Made by a program: the position numbers and the translations under genes
Notes under the pieces: generated by a model
Database searches by the model: none
Told to the model about the DNA's origin: nothing
Seen by the model: the letters and a program-made list of their open reading frames with translations, nothing else
NCBI RefSeq assembly: GCF_964355755.1
Contig: NC_092680.1
Span: 5,743,001 to 5,807,000 of the forward strand
DNA from: Antedon mediterranea
Taxonomy: Eukaryota > Echinodermata > Crinoidea > Comatulida > Antedonidae
Reading direction: 5' to 3'
Length of the DNA stretch: 64,000 bases
In this document: positions 46,043 through 57,713 of the stretch, piece after piece
Position numbering within the stretch: the first letter of the stretch is position 1
Layout of the letters: every line of letters starts with the position of its first letter

Positions 46043-46226
46043 AAAGCGTGGTTCCCACTAGCGACGCAACACAAGGACGTAACGCAACGCAAGTGAATCG
46101 GACCAATCACAAGCGGTGGCTTATTTGCTTGTGATTGCTAACTGTCTATAACTTCGCTTGTCATTGGTTAAAACGCTTGCGTTGCGTTTACGTCCTTGCG
46201 TTACGTTCTAGTGGGAACCACGCTTA
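46043..46226. mobile_element. MITE-2 copy
   Basis: A full palindromic copy with ends AAGCGTGGTTCCCACTAGCG and CTAGTGGGAACCACGCTT. Confidence 0.85.
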
Positions 46227-46356
46227 TAGGGCGCAGCGCACGGACGTAATCGCAACGCAAGTTTACCATTCATACGCGACAGTTCGGATAATCCATCTAT
46301 TGGACGAATTGCTTGCGCTTACGTCGTTGCGCTGCGTTCAAGTGGGAACCAAACTT
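46227..46356. mobile_element. Diverged MITE-2 copy abutting the previous one
   Basis: The left end is eroded (GGGCGCAGCGCACGGACGTA). The centre GACAGTTCGGATAATCCATC and the right end AAGTGGGAACCAAACTTT match the family. Confidence 0.7.
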
Positions 46357-46660
46357 TTAAAAAAATGTGTTGAGAATAAACGGATTCGGTGGCACTTGAA
46401 ATGGGTGAGTTGGTAAAGACTGTATTGCTTAGCCTAATATATAAAATGAACGTCTGATCCAAGTGTAAAATATTTCTGCTGATTAAGAAATATTTCACTG
46501 CAAATAAATATAAATACGCATTTGACGTTTCATGTTTAATTTGTAACAATTTAAATGAATTGATATTTCACAAATTTTTATCGTCTCTTACTTCCGCAGC
46601 AAAATGAACCTTAATTGATATACAAATCTTGGGCTTTAGCATAATACTGTTGTAGCGCTC

Positions 46661-46827
46661 TAAAGCTTGTTTCCCACTAGGACGCAACGCAAAGACATAA
46701 ACGCAATGCAAGCATGTTGACCAATGACAAGCGACAGTTCGAATAATCCATCGCTTATGATTGGTCAACTCACTTACGTTGCGTCTACGTCCTTGCGTTG
46801 CGTCCTAGTGAGAAGAACCAAGCTTTA
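46661..46827. mobile_element. MITE-2 copy
   Basis: Ends AAAGCTTGTTTCCCACTAGG and CTAGTGAGAAGAACCAAGCT; TA on both sides. Confidence 0.85.
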
Positions 46828-46837
46828 ACCACGATTC

Positions 46838-46990
46838 GAGATTTGGTTCCCATGACGTATATGCTACGTAGGTACGCGCAGTAGGCCTACAAGTAATTTG
46901 ACCAATCAAAAGATATTGTCTTGTATTGTGATTGGTCACTTTTTGAGTTTGCGCGTACGTTGGGTTCTAGTGTGGGAACTAAACTTTAAA
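46838..46990. mobile_element. Diverged MITE-2 relative
   Basis: Ends GATTTGGTTCCCATGACGTA and GTGTGGGAACTAAACTTT. The centre TTTGACCAATCAAAAGATAT resembles the family centre. Confidence 0.6.
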
Positions 46991-47001
46991 ATCAGTCACA
47001 C

Positions 47002-47180
47002 TTAAGCTTGGTTCCCACTAGAACGTAACGCAAGGACGTAAACGCAACGCAAGCGTTTTAACCAATGACAAGCGAAGTTATAGACAGCCATCACAAGCGA
47101 ATAAGCCATCGCTTGTGATTGGTCAATTCACTTGCGTTGCGTTACGTCCTTGCGTGGCGTCGCTAGTGGCAACCGCTTTA
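47002..47180. mobile_element. MITE-2 copy
   Basis: Ends TTAAGCTTGGTTCCCACTAG and GCTAGTGGCAACCGCTTTA. It is the last of the cluster. Confidence 0.85.
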
Positions 47181-48363
47181 GGTTAAGGGAAATACATTAA
47201 GATATTTTTAATGAATATGGCCTAAGGGGTGTTCTGCTGTAATTTAAATAAAACTGTTAATATAGTTTTAAAGCCACAATATTAGGGCTACGATTAACAA
47301 CTATAGATGGAAGATCTAACATGTAGAATAGTTGAAATGTACGTACATGACTTTTTCTTTCTAGAAATAAATCATGGATCATAAAATACCAAATTGATGA
47401 GCTGTGTCTTATTTTTAGGTTGCATCTCCGTATAACAATAATGTTGTGTTAAGGGCTACAGTAAGGTTTTGTTTTTCTGGGTTAATGTCTTTCTTATTGC
47501 GATATTTATTAATAGCACAATTATTTTATTTATGGATGCGCAGATTTGAATGTGTGACGTCAATTTTTTAAGTCGTTAATGTTTATATTGACATTGGTGA
47601 ATTGTTTTAGAATTCTTAAGATGTTAGAATCAAGACATAACTATTTGTTATTTCATAAAGCCAAACCAATTTGCTTTGAATTTAAACCGACAATACGGTA
47701 GGCCTTGCGTTATGTTATTTAAAATAATAAACTTTGTAGACAAGACAAAAAATGTCAGAAAAACAAAACTCATCCGAAATAACCGGAGATTTGCCATATT
47801 AGGGATTTGTTTGTGACGTTATTAATGCGTAGTATAAATAGGCCTAGATAAGACTTATAATTTGATAAATACAGATGGAGAGGTGGCTCTGCAAGAAATT
47901 CTCATAGCGTGAATTAAGTTCCTGGGGTTTGGCCTACGTGGCCTACTGCTTATAGCCGGCCTATCTAGGATGACAAATGATTCGGAATTAAATATTGAAA
48001 TTGAATGAATCATAACTACTGTATCTAATCTAAGCCGCAGCACTTACTATATTAATGATGGAAGTAAAATTGTTAAAACTTGTAATGTAAAATTACCGCA
48101 CACTAGTGTTCATGAATAAATTGGTATTTCACTTCGATAGCACTTCAAAGGCGAGTTCTGATTGGCTAAGCACACGAGCAATCGTACTTAAATAACACAG
48201 TACGATTGATCAGGAAGTGTGTTTACAATGCGATGTCTTTTGGCAGGAACAGACGATGTAAACACGGTATATTATTATAGCTATATACATCATGAAAACA
48301 TCAATTTCAACGGAATCATCACGTATACATATATGTCTATGAGTGTTGTTTTATTCCCACCAG
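47181..48363. other. Intergenic DNA upstream of the BTB-kelch gene
   Basis: No gene seen. It must hold the promoter of the downstream gene; an inverted CCAAT (ATTGGCT) near 48,160 is the only motif I would point to. CCCACCAG at about 48,356-48,363 resembles a splice acceptor, so an upstream non-coding exon is possible. Confidence 0.4.
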
Positions 48364-48387
48364 TATGTTACAGAGGATAACGTCAAG

Positions 48388-48487
48388 ATGGGAAATTACA
48401 CGTCTAAAAAATCGACGATACATGTTGTTAGGCAGACCACCGATGTTGATCAAGAAATCCGTAGAATTATCTACGCAATGTCAACCG
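48388..48487 (+). CDS. BTB-kelch gene exon 1 (residues 1-34)
   Basis: The ATG at 48,388 follows TAACGTCAAG. The frame runs 100 nt to a strong donor, CCG|GTAAGT, phase 1. It encodes MGNYTSKKSTIHVVRQTTDV and then an Arg/Ile-rich helix. Joining to the acceptor at 52,688 keeps frame, which supports the exon, but the link is predicted only. Confidence 0.65.
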
Positions 48488-51400
48488 GTAAGTCAGTTGA
48501 CCTTTTATAAAAGTATCAAACTGAGCCTAGAACAGCCTGTGTAAAGTAACGAGAGATGTACATTAATGCAATCGAGTTAGGCCTAAGTTTGTGCACCAAT
48601 GTAGGCCTAGAATACGATAGTACCGTAGCATAATTTAATCTATAATAAATGTTAATGCGGACACACGTATTATGCAACAATGTTTCTCCATGGTCCAATG
48701 CTTCTTGCATATAACCACTTTACTTTTAGTAAGTATACAGCTAATATATTGAATATACCAGTAAGTGTAGGCCTATGCATTCGGTGTTTCTTTACAGCAA
48801 TTATTCTGGTTTCGAATATAACACGAATATAGGCCCTACAGTTAATAGACTTTTTGTTAATTGTCTGTGCTTCAAAAGATATGCCTCGTGTCATGCTAAA
48901 ATGTCGATGCGGTCTATGCACTTGAAATGTTTGAGCCCATACTGATTGAAATGAAAGATCCGAGAATTATCTGTTGACATGGTGCCCCTCCCATTTAATA
49001 CAATCTTACCAATTGATTATTTTGGTTTTACAACAAAATAATCAATTATTACAGTATAACCAAACATACAATTGTTGGTCAGAAATTTATTTACACAATT
49101 CACGTAGGGGCTTACAGGAAATTTTCAAAACAAGTCCAACAACAAATAATGCTCACTCACAAAGGAAGTGGAGTGTCAAGTGCACTGCGAAACTAACGGT
49201 AAATATTAAAATATTAAAGCCACGAATAAAACAGCACTTATTTATTTATTGGTCATCACTTTTTTATCAGTGGCACACACTGTCGTTAGTGGTGCAACCA
49301 AAATAAAAAAACAATTGAGCAAAATATTGAAAGGAAACAAAACAAAAGCAACAAGAAAATATATACGTATTTGAAGCTATACTAAAAACTATAAACTATG
49401 GAGGGTAACTCCATGTAAAGTAAGTAAAATAGTGTAAAAGTGTTACAATATGCAGAAGAAAAATTAGTTAAAAATAGAAATAAAACAATATATTTTGTGG
49501 TAGGTAAATAGCTCATATAATTTTGTAAAGCCTGTTCCTATAGGCCCAAGAGAGGTCAGATATTTCTTACAATGATGGTCAAAAATTAAATTGTCAAGAA
49601 ACAAGTGGTATTTAGGCCTATACAATAGATCCCTTATCCCCTTCACTATAGTATTTACCTCCATCATGCGCCAATTACACATTATTTACACCCACTGAAT
49701 TATGATATGCAGTGGTATGAAATATGATCACTCATAATTCAATAATACAACTTCCATTGTTTTTGTTAATCCAATATAGTCATGTATAGCCATAGTGATC
49801 GTTCAATATTAACACGAACGATTGGTATAATGGTTAAACAATAAGAAGGTCATAATGCACTGTATATCGTAGGCCTACTCATACTGCTGGCCTATAATAT
49901 ATTAATATTGAGGATAAAAAGCCGGTAATCTTGCCTGGTGGTTTTTTTAAACCTTTTGTGTTTATTTCCTGTTTTTGTTACGGTACGTTCCAAGACAATG
50001 AGTTTTATGTTGATAAATGATATAGACCCTCTTTTGTGAGCATATAGCTTTTATTATAGTTCAATATAATATCTACCTATGGTGTTAGTAATTTATTTCA
50101 TACTTGTGAGTTACAAAAAAACGGGTTTTGTGGTCATCATTGAATTTTATCATTTTGGTAGCGCCCCCCCCCCCCCCCCACCTTTGTTTCCCGTCAACAG
50201 ACAAACTGATTTACCGGCCTAGACTTCAGAAATTGTTTATCAAAATGTTTTGTAGTAAACAATCACTGCCTATAATTACATGGCATATCATAAAGTAATC
50301 TACTTTTTGTGATATTTATATATTTTTCCCATTATCATAAAAAGACAGAAATGACGAGAATGTCATCACTAATATAATCATCGTTATCATTATTATCATC
50401 ACCACCACCATTATGCCACCTCTTATTTAGTACCATAGTTGTCATTGATATCACCATCAACGGCGTCAACCTCATTTGGCATCGGCCTATTTGACTAACA
50501 CAGTCATAACCAATACCATTAGTCTAATTAGCATAATATATACAATATTCCATTTCTCATTAGCATAATATTATATTTGCTATTTCCATTCCATGAAGTG
50601 TTTGTTCTGAGAAAGTACATTTTGAAATAGCATGGTTCTTTGTATATTATAAACCTGGTATAAGCTTTAAATCACCTTGAGAATACAAAGTACCTATACC
50701 TGAAATTGTACCAAGAATCCGAATATTCGCACATTTAATCGCATTTTATCGCACATTATCGCACTGGTTATTTATAAATTAAGGCGAAAGCTGTGTGTCT
50801 TTTTATAATGGTTTAAGCCTATACGTTATATTAATTTGGAAATCGGAAACGTAAACGCATAGGCCTACTTGATGTAGAATAATTTCTATATTGCCTGAAC
50901 AGAGAACATACAGTATGTAGGACCCGCAAATGTTAACATTACCACAAATGTAAGAATTACACGAAAATGTAAAAATAACAACAATGTCAAAACTGCTGAT
51001 AAACTACAAAATGTCATAGCTGGCTGACAAGTTTTAACGTTGTGGTAATTTTTTACCTTTGCGTGCTCTACAAGAGTCATTAACGGTGTTCTGGTTAAGT
51101 AGACCTCCTACATTTTTGTTTCAGGACAAAAATAACATTTTGCTAAATATTAAGCAGAATTCGGTCAAGTTATGAGCGATAGTTGCACGGCTGAATTACT
51201 TAATCAAGAAGGCAACTTGTGATTCTAATTAATTTAAGACGTGACATATGAAGAGTCGTAAATTTCATGAGAACTAGTTTCGTTGATAAATACATGAAGA
51301 CTGTGTTATTGATATTTGGACTGAGTGTGTTGGACATGCGCAACTGTGTAGCTTTGAGGTTATGGATCCGACGTGCTGCGACCTAATTTAATAGTAAACG

Positions 51401-54400
51401 ATACTAGTCTTATCTGATAAATTTATAATAGTACACCTATTATACATTTCCCGTAAAGGTAAAGCGTTTGATATTCATCAGACAGATAAAATCACAGTTT
51501 ATGTAGAGAGGACGAGTGCATAGGAAACCAAAGACACACAGAGGTTATAAACTACAATACAGAGTTGCTGTTACTGGAGGCTGTAAACCGACAGAATCAC
51601 ATGACTGCCAAGACTGATTTGATTGGCTGAGTTCATAAACATCAGAAAACTAGTGTTGGCGTTAAAGACTAGTCTACACTTAGCAGACATTGTTTGGAAA
51701 CTCCCGAGTTTATCAAGAAAGGTGTTCTCAGTGTATTTCAGTTGACAAACTTAAGGAAACTGCAGAAATCAAGTTTGCAGAAGTCTACACTTGCAAACTT
51801 TTGTTTGAAAAAACTTGAGGAAACTTCGAGTTTGCAAACAAAAACTTGGTAAAGGTTGCTAATGTAGACTTGGCTTCTTTTACAGATCATTGTTTATATA
51901 GTTTTCCGAAGTTTTTCTGCTATAACAAGCTTTGGAAAACTTGTCTTGTTAAACTTTGCGATTGCTCAAGTTTCCAAACTAAATCTTTTTTCTGGTGTAG
52001 ACTTTGCTTAAAAACTTCCCCAAACTAACAAACTTAGAGTTTGCTAAGTACAGTATAGCCTAGACTGGCAAAGTTTTGTTGAAAAACTCGATTCGAATTT
52101 TGGGCTTATCAAGAAAAGTTTTTCAAAGGTTACTTAGTGTAAACCTGTTGCAAAGTTTGCAGAAGTCTACACACACTAGTAAACTTTAGTTTAGTTAAAT
52201 TCAAAGTTTGCTCGAGTTGAATGTTGCGGTTTGCAGTGCAGGTATGAGAATAATCTTTACATTCGGACAATGAAGGAGCTCGCAGTTTGTTGACAATAAT
52301 AATAATACGTGTGTATTTACTAAACAATATTCCTGGTGTGTTCAACGAACTACAAACATCACACTTGAAGTCGCACAATTTATTAACCACATATTTCATT
52401 CTCCTGATTGCAGCGAATACAGTTATGATGGATGACTTCCCAACCAAGATCAGTAATAAAGTTCGTTTATTATACTGACAACTAGCATGTCAACACATGT
52501 CATTAAATTACTTCTTTTCTCACCTTCAGTCTCACATGTGCGCATATGTAACTGAATTCTAAGCACTGAAAGATCATAGCTGAGGGGCAAAATCCATTAT
52601 AGTATGATTATGTCAAATTATTCATAAAGATTGTAACGTGTTCGTAGGCGATATTTTACTTACCATTATTTACTTTTATCTTGGCAGATTTATCAACATG
52701 TTCATCCACGATAATGAACAGTGTGCGTTTGCCGAAGGAAGAAATATGTCTACCAATACGGGGAATGTGGAAAACCTCTCAATCACAATTCATCGTGACC
52801 CAGACGTCAGACCTACCTGCAACTGTCACCATCATCGCAGGGCAGAAGAAGTTCTTATGCAACAGAGGTCTACTGGCGTCAAACAGCGACTATTTTAAGA
52901 CTATCTTTGAAACAGACATGCGGGAAAAACATACGGGTCATGTTTCCCTGGATGGTATAGATGCAGAAAGCTTTGAAGTAATTTACAACTTTATGCGTTT
53001 AGGTCATACTAAATTCAAAAGCGAGCAACTATATTCAATAATGTATGCTGTAGAATATTTATTGATTGATCGGCTTGCTACTGCATTGATTGATGCTGTG
53101 TCTACGCGAGTTGTCAGAAGGGATGTCACAGAATCCGTTGACTTGTTTCTGGCAGCAGATACGTTTCACTCTTTTCAGAAACTAAGACAACAAGCATTTA
53201 CTAAGTTATGTTGGGATTTTACTAGATTGATTGAGAGTGATGAGTTGCATCATTTACCGAGAGAGGTACTTCTGGAATTAGTCTCTTCTCCTAGATTAAA
53301 TGTAAGCAGTGAACTAGATATATTTACAGCAATTATCACGTGGACAGATCACTCACCTTCTAACAGACGATCATTCTTGAATGGTCTTCTGCAGCACGTC
53401 CGGTTACCTCTGATAAACATTGGTGATCGTGTTAAAATTATCCAACCAATATTGTCGCGGTTTAAGATTTCATTAGAAGCTCTGGAATCGGATGGCATAT
53501 ACGAAGCACAGGTTGATAAATGCGCAGTGGCCATGAGACGCAAACCAGATCAGTTATCCTCACTTATGAAGCCTAGAATAAGAATGGGCACAGAACGTAT
53601 CTTACTCGCCGCTAAAATTTGCGCTGTTAATCCTAATATTAGGTATTCCTCTGTGAAATGGTTTCTGGTTGACCCACGGGCAGGGATGGCAGACGATGGC
53701 TTGTTTCTAACAGATTTTAAAGAACTAGAAAACATGCAATCTTTGGATACCATAAGTATCGTTGGAGAGGGGAAAGTAATTTATACACGTGATTTCAAGT
53801 CTGCACCGCATATTCATGTGATAAATATGGAAACGCGAGAAAGAACAACAATCCCCTGTCCACTGCCGCGTACAGGTAGTTCAAGAGAAACACCATTAAA
53901 GACTTTAGGAAAGAGCAATAGTAAGAAAAATAACGAGGTGCTGTTATTAGGACTATTAGATAACTGTTTATTTGCTCTTGTCATTGAGAAACTTTTTGGG
54001 AAATCTTTGACTTTGTATTCTTGTAATATAGAAACGAAGGAGTGGGAGTTTAGAACTATTTTGTATACGACACATTTTTTTGATGAACCAAGTGGTATTT
54101 TCTACGGTGGGTTGTTGTATATTTTTACGTACATTTCAAAGGATAGGCGCGTATCAGGTCCAGTAAATCATTTTGAGGTACATGCGTTCGATCCACGGAC
54201 TGATGTTTGCTCAATGAGGTCGTACTCAGAACCTCTGAAACCCCTCACAGTTGTCGGCATGGCAGATCAATGGATTTACCTTGTGCCAACGTTTGGACAT
54301 GATTGCGTGTATCGTTATAACACGGTGAATTGGGACGTATCGAAAGTTACGGATTCGATGCCGTGTGATCATGAAGGGGTAAATGATATAACACGTGCAA

Positions 54401-54588
54401 TATTTGTAATTGAATGTCGTTTATTGTGCGCGTTTATTGAAGCTGGACCCGAACGGATGAAGTTATGCGCGTATTTATTAGTAAATGATCTTTGGACGGA
54501 GATTCTTCAAATGCCACTTATCGGTGTAACGATTCCAGACAACTGCAAGAAGTTGGTCGAAGTCCAACTGAAAGGATTTTGTATTTAG
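48388..54588 (+). CDS. BTB-BACK-kelch-like protein (gene span, two coding exons)
   Basis: The joined exons give 666 residues, a typical length for KLHL-type cullin-3 substrate adaptors. Residues 74-171 form a BTB domain (SDLPATVTIIAGQKKFLCNR, then LLASNSDYFKTIFETDM). About 181-285 is a BACK domain (LFLAADTFHSFQKLRQQAF, LELVSSPRLNVSSELDIFTA). The C-terminal half (about 330-666) has the strand-turn spacing of a kelch propeller but lacks clear double-Gly kelch signatures, so the propeller is degenerate. By family knowledge it would recruit a substrate to a CUL3 ubiquitin ligase. The N-terminus, MGNYTSKK, fits an N-myristoylation signal (Gly2, Ser6), which is unusual for the family. Alternative: translation from the internal Met at 52,714 gives a 624-residue protein without this segment. 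Specific orthology was not recognised. Confidence 0.9.
48488..51657. other. Intron of the BTB-kelch gene, most of it without recognised elements
   Basis: AT-rich. It contains a run of about 17 C at 50,164, ATC/ACC microsatellite stretches (50,365-50,480) and a short ATCGCACATT tandem near 50,735. Small open frames on both strands have no recognised domain. Confidence 0.5.
51658..52195. mobile_element. Cluster of AAACTT-rich inverted-repeat elements
   Basis: The word AGTCTACACTT followed by CAAAC occurs at 51,669 and 51,783, with reverse complements AATGTAGACTT (51,860) and GGTGTAGACTTTGC (51,993). The whole stretch is crowded with CAAACTT and AAGTTT motifs in both orientations. The block 51,781-51,870 has clean inverted ends and may be one small MITE. 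Exact element limits are unclear. Confidence 0.45.
52688..54588 (+). CDS. BTB-kelch gene exon 2 (residues 34-666)
   Basis: The acceptor is ATCTTGGCAG at 52,687. A single 1.9-kb open exon contains the whole BTB, BACK and kelch-like region and ends with TAG at 54,586-54,588. Large terminal exons are common in this family. If the upstream exon is not used, the first Met is at 52,714. Confidence 0.93.
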
Positions 54589-54990
54589 CATTATTTATTG
54601 ATGAATTATTGGCTGTGAAACAGAACCTGGTTAACCATAACAGAGATAAATGTATAGCATATAATGGCATATACTTGGTATACTCTGGAATTTATTCTGC
54701 CTTGTGACTGATTACGTTGTCGATGTGTAACTCTCTGTTGAACCTCTAAATGGGCCTAAACACACTCCCTTCCAATTATAAAAATAGAACTATAGCCGAC
54801 AGTTACTACCAGTATCCTATATAACGTGATAGGGTCTAGGCTATTACTTACATGTATTGAATTGATTATTTATATAATATGTAATATACTAATATATATT
54901 TATGTATGTAACTGGTAAGGATAAGAATGTGTGTATATCATAGTATACAACTATATTTATATAACATTGTATAGATAGAACCAACCTTTC

Positions 54991-54996
54991 AATAAA
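54991..54996 (+). terminator. BTB-kelch gene polyadenylation signal
   Basis: AATAAA about 400 bp after the stop codon, followed by a T-rich stretch. It is the first AATAAA after the stop that I see. Confidence 0.6.
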
Positions 54997-56675
54997 ACAT
55001 TTTTCTGAATTTCTGGAATGTAATCCCTAATGCGTTGGCGAAACATTCCTTTTAGGCATGAAGTTGTTAACAACCAATCGTGTTGGAAATATTTACAAAA
55101 AAACACATTAAAATGTTTGAATTGTATACACGCGGAGTGTAACTATAATTTATACGGAATACTGTTTACTGTACTGATGAGAATACTCTCCAATCCACTT
55201 TACTTGTCTTCCAATTTACATATTAGACGAACGTTTAATAGGTCACAAAACGCGTTAACCAGCGCGTTACAAACGCCATCATAATGCGTCATTTGTGCAT
55301 GGTACAACTCGATTTTAATGATTATATACGCAGTATGTTCCCATTACTGCATTACATGAAGTGTTCTGTTTAAATGCGTAGGTCATGCGACGATTATTAT
55401 TGTATCTGTTTGGCTTTGGCAAATACGACAGATATCATTATGCAACGTTGTTTTGAAACACTTAAACCTGTAAAATGTCAGGCTATCTGCTGTCAGAAAT
55501 TTACACTGGTGATGAATATTAAAATATCATCGATCTAGGCCTTATACTTCTTACAGTTTGTGTTTCGTGCATTTTCATGTTGTTGATTACGGGGCTTGGG
55601 GTGATCAAATTCAGACTGTAAGTTGTCACTGCTGTTTCAATCCCGATCAAGCGATCAATCCCTTCAAGAGTATTTAGAAGTGATCTATTTCGTGGCTCGG
55701 CAACTTCCCATATAACATTAACCGAATATGTTTAATTTAGCATGTAAACATTCATGTTTGGCCGAACATTGTGGGTGAGTCAATCGACCATGGGAATGGA
55801 GAACCACACACTTGAGTTAGCCTAAAGTTTAACTTGAGTTGCTGTGATTTGAATGTATTTAAATGGTTCGTAAAAATTATAATGCGTAATGTCCATCCGT
55901 AATCTACTTGCAAAATGGTTTAAAACAAATTGAAATAAATGTTTCTATATTGTTATACGTAGCTTACAGATGTATTTTCCCCAAATTATGAAAAATGAAG
56001 ATTAATTAAATCAGACTTTGAATATGTTGTTTTGTAGTTTTTTAAGTTAATCACTTCCGTAGAAAAAAAAAAACATAATGTTTGAACTTATAAAACCAGG
56101 CAGCCAAATTTGACCATTTTTGCTTAAAATTTCAGTTTTTTCAGGTAAATACATTTTTTCGATCCAATTTTTGGTCAAAGTGGATACTTTTTATGTTACA
56201 TTAAAATGGCATATTCAACAAAGAATGTTTAAGAATTATTTTTTTCAGGGGGACAACACATCTTTAAGTTTCTTAATGCGCACATGATGAAGCTGTAATA
56301 TGGTTCTTTGAAATGTTGTTATTCTCCAGGTTTTACAGACGGCATATCAGATATGTAATTCATGTTGGCCATTCCAGTTGAAATACCGAATTATGAGATT
56401 ACCTATAATCACATGAACATTTTGAACTAGTTTTACAAGATGGTTTTATTATATTATTATAATGTTATGAAGAAGGATATATGTAAGGATAAGTATGGTA
56501 TGATCATGAAAGAATAAGGTTTGGTATTATAAAGTTATTTTTATAATACCAGTGATTAAAGTATAATAAACGATTCGTAACAAAATTATATAATGGCTAG
56601 TGTAGATTGAATTGTTTGTTTTGACTTGGTCACATTAGAAAAGAAGCGAGTTCGATCCGAGCGTCATAGGATTGG
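54997..56675. other. Intergenic DNA, no gene seen
   Basis: A small open frame at 55,030-55,284 has no recognised domain. No RNA gene or repeat is supported. Confidence 0.5.
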
Positions 56676-56679
56676 TTAA

Positions 56680-56812
56680 GATGGTTCCACAACGCAAGTG
56701 ACTTATGTTCAATCACAAACGATAGTTCATAATGCTAATCCATGGTCGCGTCGTGATAAATAATTACTTGCGCTGCGCAACGTCATTGCGTTGCGTCCAC
56801 ATTGTTCATGAC
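56680..56812. mobile_element. Diverged MITE-2 copy
   Basis: It contains GGTTCCACAACGCAAGTGAC, TTCAATCACAAACGATAGTT and GCAACGTCATTGCGTTGCGT, recognisable but decayed parts of the MITE-2 consensus. The outer ends are lost. Confidence 0.55.
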
Positions 56813-57560
56813 GTTTTTTGAACTTTTCACACAAAGACATTTTTAAGTGATAAGATTTTATTGTCAGTACGTCAAGTTTTAGACTATTTTTGACAAGAAA
56901 GTGTATAGATGACGTGCAGATATTCCAAAATGAGTTAAAATTGTATAAACTACTGACAAGGAGTATCAACAGAAGTCCAGCCTTGATGTTAGAGCTCAAT
57001 CTCCAACAAATCTTTAACATTTTAAGCTAGATTTCGGTCGGAAGTATCGTAATTACGGTACGTTACTAGTGTTTTTCTTCATCAATTTCGATTTTGGTTA
57101 AATAAGCCTACATTATTTTGATGTGGTTAATTTTCTTACATGCAGCCTAGACGAGTAATCGTAATCAATATTCCGCTTTAGTTATCCACTGTTTATCATC
57201 TCCCGCCGTTCGTCATGTTGTTTATACGTAGCCTACTGTGGATGGATGGTTTAGCCACCGGCACAATCAAATCAAATATTATTTCTAAATCTTTATAAAG
57301 TAGAATTTGAAATTGACTCGTAAATTTCTATGCACCATATTAGTATTATGTTATCAGCTTACAGGCATGGTTATCAGATAGAATATAAAGTGAAAATGTT
57401 TGAATAACGCCTATCCACTGTTAAAAGTGCTTGAAAATTCATGGATCGTAATTTTGAAACCACATTATCTTAACTTGAATTTTCTTACGCATACAAATCA
57501 CAGTTTATAGTTTGGTTATTTCTTAAAGAATTCTATTCTTCTAATTTGTCTTCGTCTTTT

Positions 57561-57713
57561 TTAAGCTCTCTGTCTACACTATACTTTATGTAACAACGAA
57601 ATATATTGACATGGTGATGCCATATCACTACCGGTTTTGGGCATATCATTACCATATTTGAGCACATCACACTTTTTTTTGTTAAACTAGTTTGATAGTG
57701 TAGGCAGAGCTTC
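57561..57713. mobile_element. MITE-1 copy
   Basis: Ends TTAAGCTCTCTGTCTACACT and GATAGTGTAGGCAGAGCTT. The centre is in the opposite orientation to most other copies (ATGATGCCATATCACTACC-like). Confidence 0.8.

Noticed and set aside
46135-46768. Several 60-90-residue frames
   Set aside because: They run across MITE-2 palindromes. The recurring peptides are repeat translations.
50164-50181. C17 run as a possible i-motif or G-quadruplex site
   Set aside because: A simple homopolymer is more likely slippage or an assembly error; no context supports a function.
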